Shown: piece by piece, positions 1 to 8,800 of the stretch | Numbering within the stretch: position 1 is the first letter of the stretch | Layout of the letters: each line of letters opens with the position of its first letter | NCBI GenBank assembly: GCA_017464525.1 | Contig: JAFTZM010000039.1 | Coordinates: forward strand, 1-45,210 | Direction of reading: 5' to 3' | Source: Clostridia bacterium | GTDB taxonomy: Bacteria; Bacillota; Clostridia; Oscillospirales; QAKW01 | DNA length: 45,210 nucleotides | The notes under the pieces: model-generated | What the model was told of the DNA's origin: nothing | Database searches by the model: none | Seen by the model: only the letters and a program-made list of their open reading frames with translations | Translations under genes and position numbers: made by a program

Positions 1-58
1 ATTTTAATTCTAATATTTCTTTTTCAAAGTTTTTAATATGATTGTATTCTCTTGGCAT
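1..58 (-). CDS. N-terminal fragment of an IS3-type transposase OrfA-like protein (runs off the left edge)
   Basis: Only 19 codons are visible. On the minus strand an ATG at 58-56 opens a frame beginning MPREYNHIKNFEKEIL, which resembles from memory the start of the small helix-turn-helix OrfA-type proteins of IS3-family elements in Clostridia. A purine-rich GGGGGA lies 6-7 bases upstream of the ATG and sits inside the right arm of a perfect inverted repeat (66-102). The identification rests on a short N-terminus, so another small HTH protein is possible. Confidence 0.45.
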   Translation of the reverse strand, partial: MPREYNHIKNFEKEILELK

Positions 59-65
59 ACAAAAT

Positions 66-102
66 CCCCCTATGGTAGTTTCTTTTATTCTACCATAGGG
101 GG
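66..102. repeat. Perfect 13-bp inverted repeat upstream of the transposase start
   Basis: CCCCCTATGGTAG at 66-78 is exactly repeated in inverse at 90-102, with an 11-base loop. Read on the plus strand it is followed by CTC and a long T run (about 104-112), so it is a good intrinsic terminator in that direction. Read on the minus strand the 3' arm ends in GGGGG directly before the putative transposase ATG, so the hairpin would also hide that ribosome binding site. Confidence 0.75.
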
Positions 103-161
103 CTCTTTTTTTCTATTGTCCGTTTTTACTGGACCTGTTCAAACGATAGGTCGCTTTTAAT

Positions 162-3100
162 TTACGCGGAAAGCATCCGCAGGATCAATACAGCATCGGC
201 CACAGAGATGGACTGATCGCCGTTATAATCAGCGGCATTGGGATCCATCTTCAACCCCTCCATGCCGGCCAGATAACGCAGCAGCAGACTGACATCGGCG
301 GTATCTACCGTACCGTCCCGGTTCATGTCGCCGTCGTTGCCGCCCTTTCCGCCGCAGGCGCATACAAATTCCTGTTTTTCCTCATCCCACACAAAGCGAT
401 GGTTATGAACGGAGGTATCCGCATCCTGATCATAGACGGTAACTGCCTCCAGCTCACCGTTAAAGGCTGTATTGGGAACTACAGTCAGACCGATCTTGGT
501 CTCAGCCTCCTGCAGACCCTTGAATTTCACCGTAAAAAGAGTGCCATCGGAGTTATCGTCGGAAGCGCCCACCCAAGTTACCTTAAAGGAACCGTTGGGA
601 TCTCCCTCCAATCCGGAGCCGAAGGTCAGCTTACCAAGGGCATCGCCCCGGGTAAGGGCATCGCCGCCCAGAGGCTGCAGCACCGCAGGATCATAGGTCA
701 TCTGCAGCTGCAGGCTAGCCAGACCGGGATTATTCTGCAGCTTGACCGTAACTGTAACAAAACCGGACTCGCTGTTGTCTGCCTCGGCAATGACCGCCGT
801 ATCCAGCGCAGAGGGCAGCATACGGTAATCAAAGTCCTCGCAGATCGCGCATTGCCGGACCAATCTGCCGGATCGATCGGCGGTGGCGTTGCTCTCCACA
901 CTCCAATCGCCCCACTCATGGGCCAAAGCCTCAGTCACATCCGTATCAAAGTAATAGCCGCAGGTAATGCAAGAGTGGCGGGTGTAGCCGTTTTCCCCGC
1001 AAGCAGGGGCCACCACCACGCCGCCGTCCATCTGATGGCTTTCGGTGCGGACATGGTCCTTATTATTGCCGCAGGAGGATCTATGAATCTCGCTGTTCAC
1101 CGCCTTCCAGGCGCTCCAATCATGGCCGGTGGCGGGGATGGTACCGTCGATGGTACTTCTGCCGCAGGCCTCACAGAAGGTACGGGTTCCGCCGGCTTCC
1201 TCGCAGGTGGGCTCTGCATCCTCTGTCTGCCACTCATGGGCAGTACCCTCCCGGGCAGCGGTGATCTCATCATAATAGTATCCGCAGCTGCAGGTATAGC
1301 GGATCACACCGAATTCACCGCATCCGGCTTCATAGGCCACCCCCTCATCAAAGGTATGAGGTGCATACTCAATGTGAGTGGGATCCTTGCTGCAGATCCG
1401 CTGATGATCCTGATCATCATATTTCTGCCAGGCGCCGAAATCGTGCCCCTCAACAGGAGTCTCCTCCATCAGCACTTCGTAGCCGCAATCGGCGCAAACA
1501 TCGGCGGCATAGCCGGCCTCATAGCAGCCGGAGCCAACATTCTGACGTTCAAAACGGTGCTCTGCATCCACATAATGAGCCGGGTTATTGGCGCAGACGG
1601 TACGGTGGGTCGTTTCATCCACCGGGATACAGGTATTATAGATATGTTCTGTACAATCCGTCTTTTCCTGAATCACCACCACGCTATCGGTATCCGGTAC
1701 AGCAATGGTCTTATTGCTCAGCGGCATTCCGTTGAGGGTGATCACCGGATCAGTATAGCCGGAGGTATCAATATAGTATTCGGTACCGGAAAGGAGATAA
1801 TTCTTGCTGCCGTTCACCGTTAGGCAGACCGGAATGGGCAGATCACGGCCGCCCACCGGCGCAAGTTCCCCATCAATGAGGGTCAGCATATCGCTGCCGG
1901 CCTCCCGGTTCAGGGCATAGACCGTTTGCAGATCCACGGTATACAGCGGAGCAAAGCCGCTGCTATCCCCGGTGCCGGTCGGGGTGGTGGCTCCGGTATT
2001 AAAGCCTTCCCATTGGCTATAGAAAACATTTTCGGCGGTGCCGTTATTTGCACCGATAGCCAGGCCTGCATTCGTCTCACCCAACACCAAAGAATTCACA
2101 GCAGACCGTTGAATAGTTCCCTCATTACTGCCGGTGATGGCGCCGTAGTTCAAGGCAGATTTCGCATGGAAGGTAGCCAGCAGACCGGCATGATCGGAAG
2201 GTCTCAGGTTATTATAGCGCTCATCCAGCACCTCAAATTTGGTGATCTCAACCGCATCCTCATAGGTAGTGATGAAATCGATGATAGAGGTACAGCTGCC
2301 GCTGATATCGCCATGGGTCAGGGCATTGGTGGTGTTGCTGGTCATATAGCGAGCATCTGCCATTCCGCCGGTGGTAAATACCTCGTAGGCCTCGCTGTTT
2401 TCACCGCAGTTAAAGTCGCCGGCGGCAAAAAGCATGATGCCGGGGTAACGATCCCGGAGATCATAGATCCGCTCACGCACCACCTTACAGCCCTCCCGGC
2501 GGGCAACCACACCCACATGATCCAGATGGATACTGTACATCGCCAGCATATCGCCGGTCTCTTTATCCTTCAGCACCGCCCAAGAGCAGATACGGTAGCA
2601 AGCCGCATCCCAGCCCATGGATTGCTTTTCGGGGGTCTCAGAGAGCCAGAAATGGCCGGATTCCACCACATCAAAGCGATCGGTCTTCCAGGCAACGGGT
2701 GCAGACTCCTTATCGCCCCGGTATTTATAATGGAGGGTATAGCCCTTGAAATTGGTTGCAATATAATTATTCCAGGCCTCGCTCGCCTCCTGGAAGCAGC
2801 AGAGATCAGGCTGGTAGGCATTTGCCCGCTGCAGCATGGCGGGCTTACGGGCATCGCCGCCCCATTGGCAAAGATTCTGCGCCCAGATCTTATATTCAGC
2901 CGCGGGAGCCGGATTGCTGATCACCAGCGCATCGGAAACGCAATCGGTGATCAGACCGGTGTTTTTACCGGCAATACCGCCGACATTCACATCTCCGTAT
3001 ACCATGCAATCATCTGCCAGCGTAACATTGCGGATCACACCGGCATTACTGCCGAAGAGGCCCTGATTATTTTCGGTGGTATCAACACTCAGATTATGAA

Positions 3101-5741
3101 TGGTATAGCCATTGCCATCGAAGGAGCCGGTAAAGGGATCACTAACGGTGCCGATGGGAGTAAAGCTTATGCCGTTCATATCGATATCATTGGTCATAAT
3201 GTAATGACCGGCAAGATCGGTAATGGAGGCCAGCTGCTGGGGCGTGGAGATCTCTACCGCCTGATCCCATTTGGCATAGTAGGTCAAGCCGTGGGTCACC
3301 TGATTGCTGATCAGGGTGACAGCCTCCCCGGAAAGGGCTTCATTATCATACCAGCCGGCAAACACATAGCCGGTCTTTTCTAAGGTATCCGCCGTAGGTA
3401 AGGACTGGGCATAGCCTACCGTAAAGGTCTCCTTAGGCGTCTGAAGAAACTTACCGCCGTTCAGCACATACTGCACCAAATATTCTTTATTCTCCAGATA
3501 CAGTTCCACTTCCATATCCTCACCGGACATGATGAAGCCATCCTCCAGAGCAACACCGTTGCAGGATGCAGCGGCCAGGGTATAGCCGTTCACCTCGGGC
3601 AAGGTTACCTCATAGCCCTCGGCATAATAGCCATAGAACTCATCCAGAAGCTCATGGTAGGAATCGGTGGGTTGGAAGGTCACCCGGTAAACGGGATGAT
3701 CGGGATCCAGCACCGGACCGTCGGGAGTCTGGCTCCAGAGGCCCGAATTAGTCTGATTTCCGGAATCGGTATTAAGGATCCAGGCGGCCTCGCCGCTGAG
3801 TAGCTGATCCCAGTTCAAATTTGCAGATGCCCCTTCCAGGCTGGGCAGAGCATAGCAGCGGGTAATGGAGGTCGCATTGGTCCGGCGGGCAATGAGAGCA
3901 GATTCCTGGCCGTAAATAGGGCCGGCAACGATACAGTTACGGAGCTTATTGCTCTCATACCCGCAGGCGGTAATACCCGCATTTTCCTGCCGCTCGGGAG
4001 CGCCTTCATAACCCATGGAACCGTAGTTGATACAGCTTTCTATCGTACTGCCGGGGCTCAGGGCCACAAGGGCGATATTCTTGGAATTGGCTGTAGAATT
4101 GGAAAAAACATCCAAGTGGCTCTCAATATTCCGCACCGTACTGTCGTGGAGCATGGAAACGATGGAGGCCGGGCGGACATCATCGGACCAGAGGGTACCC
4201 TCATCGATGACGATATTCTGCACCAGGCCGTTTTCCACAAACCGGAACAGCGCCTGATACTGGCCGCTCTGGGTAAAATTGATGTTTTTAAAGTGATAGA
4301 ACTGGCCGTCGAAGGTTCCGGAGAAGGGGGTAGCGCCCTCATTGGGTACGCCGCCGGGAGATTCGGTGAGGAAACCGATGGGCTCCCAGGTCTTATAGGC
4401 GGAAAAATCAAGATCGGCAGTCACATAAACGGTCTTGCCGGAAAGAGCGTTGCCGCCGTTTACGATGGCGGCCATGGCAGCCAGCTCCTCGGCGGTGCCG
4501 ACGGTATAAACCTCAGATTCTGCGGTGTTTGCCTCGGCCACAGAGGGATAGGTACCCTCCACGGTAAGCTCGATCAGCAGATCCTCCCCGCCCAGCGGAA
4601 TGGAGGCACCGATCTCATAGAAAGCACCGTCCACAGAAGCATTCAGAACCTTAGCACCGTTTACTTCGGCAGGAACCATATAGTTCCCGTCGCCCACAAA
4701 ATAAAGCTCGCTGGTCTCCAACCGCACACCGCTGCGGAGCAACCGCTGGGTCACCTCGATGATCACCGGATCCTCTGCCCGGCGGAATTGAAGCTCGCCC
4801 TTTTCATCTACGGTGAAGCGGTCGTTATTAAAGCCCTGAGCGGTATTCAGTGCATAGGCGATGCGGGGGCCGTCAAAGGCATCCAGCTTGATAGAACCCC
4901 AGGAATTATATTCATCGTCGCAGATTCCGGTAAGATAATAACTATCGGAATATTTTACACCGGAATCGGTACTGTTACGGGCCATCACATCCATACCGGC
5001 ATGATCGTCGTTTTGCGGATTGGTGATCTGTACCTTCCCGCCGCTGTAACAGCCCTTCAGGGTCAGATTGCCCTGACCCCAGCCGCAGATCCCGGCAGCC
5101 GCCCAAGCGGTCGCGGTAACGGTGCCCAGATTATAACAGCCTAAAATGGTGGCGTAGTTGCGAGCAACACCGGCAATACCGCCGGTACCGTCCACACCGC
5201 TGGTGCTGTAAATATCAGCTTTATTATAGCAATTGATCAGTGTACTGTTATCCGCATAGCCTGCAATGCCGCCTACCCGGTTCGCACCGATCACAGAACC
5301 GCTTTCGATGCCCACATTCATAATGGTTGCACCGATGGCAGAGCCGAAGAGGCCCACGCCGTTGGTGGAGGGCAGATTGATCACCAGATCGGAGATGGTA
5401 TAGCCCTGACCGTCGTAGGTGCCCTTAAAGCTGTTGGAAAAATTATAATCCCCGGCATTGTTATAGTTTTCACCAATGGGGATAAACTCCCCCTCCATGA
5501 TGATATCGGCAGTCTGGAGAATGGTATAACCCTCCAGCCGCTGACTGCCGCGGACCGCCTCGGAAAGGACCTCTAAATCCTCCTGAGCAGCCACCCGCAA
5601 AGTACGGGCCTCCGGATAGTCCTCCATCTCCCGCACATAGGGAACGTATGCTTCTTCTGCACTTACAGGCAGTATCATACCCCCCATGAGAGAAAGCAAC
5701 AGGCATACCGTTGTTACCATTGCAACAATCCGTTTTTTCAT
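162..5741 (-). CDS. Large secreted GLUG/beta-solenoid protein with EEP phosphoesterase, cohesin-like and dockerin domains
   Basis: The 1859-residue protein starts with a signal peptide (1-28, cleavage after PVSA). Approximate order: GLUG-type repeats (60-240 and 410-640), an InlB/Listeria-Bacteroides beta-grasp repeat (about 754-822, ending GYVFAGWYDN and YYAKW), more GLUG (848-950), an endonuclease/exonuclease/phosphatase domain (950-1193), a return to GLUG, Cys-rich CxxC repeats (1364-1640), a cohesin-like beta-sandwich (about 1645-1772, with the YDPAVL signature) and a C-terminal dockerin (1798-1859, two calcium loops DMNRDGTVDTAD and DYNGDQSISVAD). EEP catalytic residues are present: QNL, FQE, HLDH, GDFN, SDH. 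The protein is probably exported and attached to a cellulosome-like surface complex; the EEP substrate is unknown. A promoter lies just upstream. Confidence 0.85.
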   Translation of the reverse strand: MKKRIVAMVTTVCLLLSLMGGMILPVSAEEAYVPYVREMEDYPEARTLRVAAQEDLEVLSEAVRGSQRLEGYTILQTADIIMEGEFIPIGENYNNAGDYNFSNSFKGTYDGQGYTISDLVINLPSTNGVGLFGSAIGATIMNVGIESGSVIGANRVGGIAGYADNSTLINCYNKADIYSTSGVDGTGGIAGVARNYATILGCYNLGTVTATAWAAAGICGWGQGNLTLKGCYSGGKVQITNPQNDDHAGMDVMARNSTDSGVKYSDSYYLTGICDDEYNSWGSIKLDAFDGPRIAYALNTAQGFNNDRFTVDEKGELQFRRAEDPVIIEVTQRLLRSGVRLETSELYFVGDGNYMVPAEVNGAKVLNASVDGAFYEIGASIPLGGEDLLIELTVEGTYPSVAEANTAESEVYTVGTAEELAAMAAIVNGGNALSGKTVYVTADLDFSAYKTWEPIGFLTESPGGVPNEGATPFSGTFDGQFYHFKNINFTQSGQYQALFRFVENGLVQNIVIDEGTLWSDDVRPASIVSMLHDSTVRNIESHLDVFSNSTANSKNIALVALSPGSTIESCINYGSMGYEGAPERQENAGITACGYESNKLRNCIVAGPIYGQESALIARRTNATSITRCYALPSLEGASANLNWDQLLSGEAAWILNTDSGNQTNSGLWSQTPDGPVLDPDHPVYRVTFQPTDSYHELLDEFYGYYAEGYEVTLPEVNGYTLAAASCNGVALEDGFIMSGEDMEVELYLENKEYLVQYVLNGGKFLQTPKETFTVGYAQSLPTADTLEKTGYVFAGWYDNEALSGEAVTLISNQVTHGLTYYAKWDQAVEISTPQQLASITDLAGHYIMTNDIDMNGISFTPIGTVSDPFTGSFDGNGYTIHNLSVDTTENNQGLFGSNAGVIRNVTLADDCMVYGDVNVGGIAGKNTGLITDCVSDALVISNPAPAAEYKIWAQNLCQWGGDARKPAMLQRANAYQPDLCCFQEASEAWNNYIATNFKGYTLHYKYRGDKESAPVAWKTDRFDVVESGHFWLSETPEKQSMGWDAACYRICSWAVLKDKETGDMLAMYSIHLDHVGVVARREGCKVVRERIYDLRDRYPGIMLFAAGDFNCGENSEAYEVFTTGGMADARYMTSNTTNALTHGDISGSCTSIIDFITTYEDAVEITKFEVLDERYNNLRPSDHAGLLATFHAKSALNYGAITGSNEGTIQRSAVNSLVLGETNAGLAIGANNGTAENVFYSQWEGFNTGATTPTGTGDSSGFAPLYTVDLQTVYALNREAGSDMLTLIDGELAPVGGRDLPIPVCLTVNGSKNYLLSGTEYYIDTSGYTDPVITLNGMPLSNKTIAVPDTDSVVVIQEKTDCTEHIYNTCIPVDETTHRTVCANNPAHYVDAEHRFERQNVGSGCYEAGYAADVCADCGYEVLMEETPVEGHDFGAWQKYDDQDHQRICSKDPTHIEYAPHTFDEGVAYEAGCGEFGVIRYTCSCGYYYDEITAAREGTAHEWQTEDAEPTCEEAGGTRTFCEACGRSTIDGTIPATGHDWSAWKAVNSEIHRSSCGNNKDHVRTESHQMDGGVVVAPACGENGYTRHSCITCGYYFDTDVTEALAHEWGDWSVESNATADRSGRLVRQCAICEDFDYRMLPSALDTAVIAEADNSESGFVTVTVKLQNNPGLASLQLQMTYDPAVLQPLGGDALTRGDALGKLTFGSGLEGDPNGSFKVTWVGASDDNSDGTLFTVKFKGLQEAETKIGLTVVPNTAFNGELEAVTVYDQDADTSVHNHRFVWDEEKQEFVCACGGKGGNDGDMNRDGTVDTADVSLLLRYLAGMEGLKMDPNAADYNGDQSISVADAVLILRMLSA

Positions 5742-5793
5742 CGCTGCACCTCATTTCCCGGCCTTCCGGCCAAATAATTGTTCAATACTGAAA

Positions 5794-5822
5794 ATTATAT
5801 AATAAAAATAAGAGTTTTGCAA
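5794..5822 (-). promoter_or_regulatory. Sigma-A type promoter for the 162-5741 gene
   Basis: On the minus strand TTGCAA (5822-5817) and TATAAT (5799-5794) are separated by exactly 17 bases, about 50 bases upstream of the ATG. It lies just downstream of the terminator of the preceding gene, so the two dockerin genes appear to be separate transcription units. Confidence 0.65.
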
Positions 5823-5848
5823 GATTTTTATACAGATTTCTGTCAAAA

Positions 5849-5879
5849 AAGAGCCGTGACGCAAAGCATCACGGCTCTT
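5849..5879 (-). terminator. Intrinsic terminator of the 5887-9957 gene
   Basis: An 11-bp perfect stem (AAGAGCCGTGA with its complement at 5869-5879) with a 9-base loop is followed on the minus strand by a T6 run. It begins eight bases after the stop codon. Confidence 0.85.
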
Positions 5880-5886
5880 AAGACTA

Positions 5887-8800
5887 TTATTCGGCTAATT
5901 TTCGCAATACTGCTACCGCATCGGCAATGGAAATGCGTTGATCCCGGTGGGCATCGGCAGCCATCAGATCGATCTCGATCTCGCCGCCGGTGATATATTG
6001 CATCAGTGAGGCGGCATCTGCGGTATTGAAGCTACCGTCGCCGTTCAGATCCTGCACCGTATAAGCCGCATTGCAGCGACAGATATAATCTGCCTTGGCC
6101 GCATTCCAGAGATAGGTGTGGCCGGTAGCCTTTTCTCCCGCCACGGTTTTGGTGTATTTGCAGTCGTTGCAGAAATAGGTGGTGAAACCGTCGGCGGTGC
6201 AGGTGGCCGCCGTTTCGGTGATCTCATGGACGCAGGCTTCCTCACCGGTGGCTCCGCAATAGATGCAGGCGGTGGTATGGGTCACCCCATCCTTCAGCGT
6301 ATAGCGATCGGAATGGGCCACATCGGCAGTATAGCCGCAGCCGGCGGTGCAGCTGCGCTTGTGGGTGCCGTCCCCGTTATCGGAAACGGTCCATTCGTGG
6401 GTGCAGAAGGCCTCCTTGCTTGCCATGGAGACCACTGTAGTCAAAAGCCCGTTATGATCGGAAATGCGGGTGCCGGGGCTGGTTTCGGTCACCCCGTAGA
6501 TCTCCTCCAGCACCTGGAATTCCATTACCTTGGCGGTGGTGATATCCGTCATCATAAAGTCGATGCGTTGGCTGTCCTTTGCGCCGCTCCAATCGGCATT
6601 GAGACCGTTACCATAGGTGGGCCGGGTGGTGGTAACAGCCGCCTCATAGCGCACATCCGCCAGATCTTCCTGGATCATGGCATTATAAGCCACACTGCCC
6701 TCACCGCAGTTGAAATCGGCGGCAGTAAAGAACATACTGCCCGGATACCGCTCCCGCAGTTCCAGCAGCCGTTCATAGACCAGCGGACCGCCTTTATTTC
6801 GAGCAATCTTGCCCATATGATCCAGATGGAAGGTGGATGCAATGATCTGCTCCCCGGTGGCTTTATCCTTTAACACCGCCCAAGTAACGATACGGTAACA
6901 GCCGCCGTCCCAGCCTAAAGATTCCACATCCGGAGTGTCCGAGATCCAGAAATACCCGGTCTCAACCGCCTCAAATTTATCGGTCTTCCAGGCCAGCGGG
7001 CAGGATTCCAGATTGTTTACATAGCGGTATTTATAGAAAATGGTGTAATCCTTCAGATTGGCCTGAAGATAATCGATCCAAGCCTTATTTCCCTCCTGCA
7101 TCAGGATGATATCGGGGTCGTAGAGAGCGATCCGCTGGATCATATAGGGCTTCTTATCGTTGCCGCCCCAGACGCAGAGATTCTGGCTCATGATCTTATA
7201 GGTCTCGCCCAAGGACCCAATGTATTCAGTATCCTCGGTAAAGACCATCTTCTGTAACGCTTCAAAATCGGCAATGCCGCTCCAGTTGGCGTATTCAAAG
7301 ATGGAGTTGCTCAGCCCGGCCAGCTTTCCTTCGGTATCGGTATAGTACCGCTCGGTAAGCTCCCCGGCAGTGAAGGTAACCTTGACCGGCAGACCCTGGC
7401 CGTCGTTATCCCAGACGGGTGCATCGCCCCCGGCGGGGAATTCCCATTTTTTCTCTACCCCGGCATTATTGAGGGCATAGGCACCGCCGCCATAAAGGGC
7501 TTCCGAGGCGGTGGCACCGGAGCCCACCAGCTCCGTCAGATGGGTGGAATGATAGATCAGGTAGTTTCCGTCGGTATAGGCATTTCCCAGCCGGATCACA
7601 CCGGTGGTGTTTCCCCGGCGAATGAGGCCGGACAGGTTATTATTGCCGGAATAAACATTCTCCACGCTCAGGATCCCGGGGCTATTTCCGCTGTCGCAAT
7701 TCTTAAAGGTGCCGATCAAAGCGGCATCGGCAGAATTACCTTCCACAACGGTGTTGAATATCCCGATATTCTTCATGGTGGCGGTGCCGGTGACCTCCCC
7801 GAAGGCGATGCCCTTGCCGCCGTTACCGAATACACCCAGAATCGTATTATTTTTGAGATAGATATCCTCTGCGATCAGGGTGCCATTCTGCTCACGGCCC
7901 ACGATAAAGCCGCTGTTGCCGGCCACAACACCCCGATCCAGGGTGCAGTCTTCCACCAAAATGTTGCGGATCTCGGTGGTGTTGAATTTTTGCTGAATGC
8001 CCAGCAAAAGCCCCAGCCCGTTGCCGGTGCCCTTAGCAGCAGAACAGTTACGGAAGGTCAGATCTTCCAGCACCAGATGGGCGCTTTGCAGGTTTTTGAT
8101 CAGCAGGGCCCCCTGCCAGGGCTGGTTCACCGCATGGCAATCCTCCAGGGTGAGATTCTTTACTGCGGAGCCGGCATAATCCCCCAACCAGGCATCCCCG
8201 GAGATCATCAGGCCGGAAAGGGTATGGCCCATGCCGTCCAGAGAAGCCTTCAGCAGCTGCAAACGGTTGGCTGCAGATCCCTCGGAAACCGCAATATCAG
8301 CAGTAAAATACAAGGTGTGCTCTGCGGTAAATTTTTCGATATTCTCTGCCACATACTCCAGTTCCTCCAGAGAAGAGATGCTGTAGCCGGGCAGATCAGG
8401 CCAGCGATCTACCAGCGTGGCAGAGGGCAGGCCATCGCCGCTCACATAAACGAATGCCTCATTCAAGGCCTTCACATCTGCATCAATAGTCTCCTGATCG
8501 AGATAACCGGCCTCAATGCGGGCATTCACCCCATCGACCAATTCCTTTGCAGCCTCACCGTTGACCAGAAAATCAAAAGAAATATCCTCATACTGCGCCA
8601 GAGCGATCTCCAGAGCATTGTAATCCAGATCACTGAGGGTCACATTAACGGCAATATCCTCATCAGGAACCGTAAGCAGATTACCCACGATCTCTGCCTC
8701 CCCTTCATAGGAGGCGCCGATGGCATAATTCAACTTCACCTGTTCTCCGGCGCTGCCGTAAACATATTTGGTCTCGCCGCCCTTCAATACCATGGCAATA

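Noticed and set aside
820..1650. Repeated CxxC and His-rich segments as possible tandem zinc-finger or CRISPR-like repeats
   Set aside because: The units are protein-level Cys-rich repeats with irregular DNA spacing and no identical repeat-spacer pattern. They are typical linker-like repeats of gut Clostridia surface proteins.
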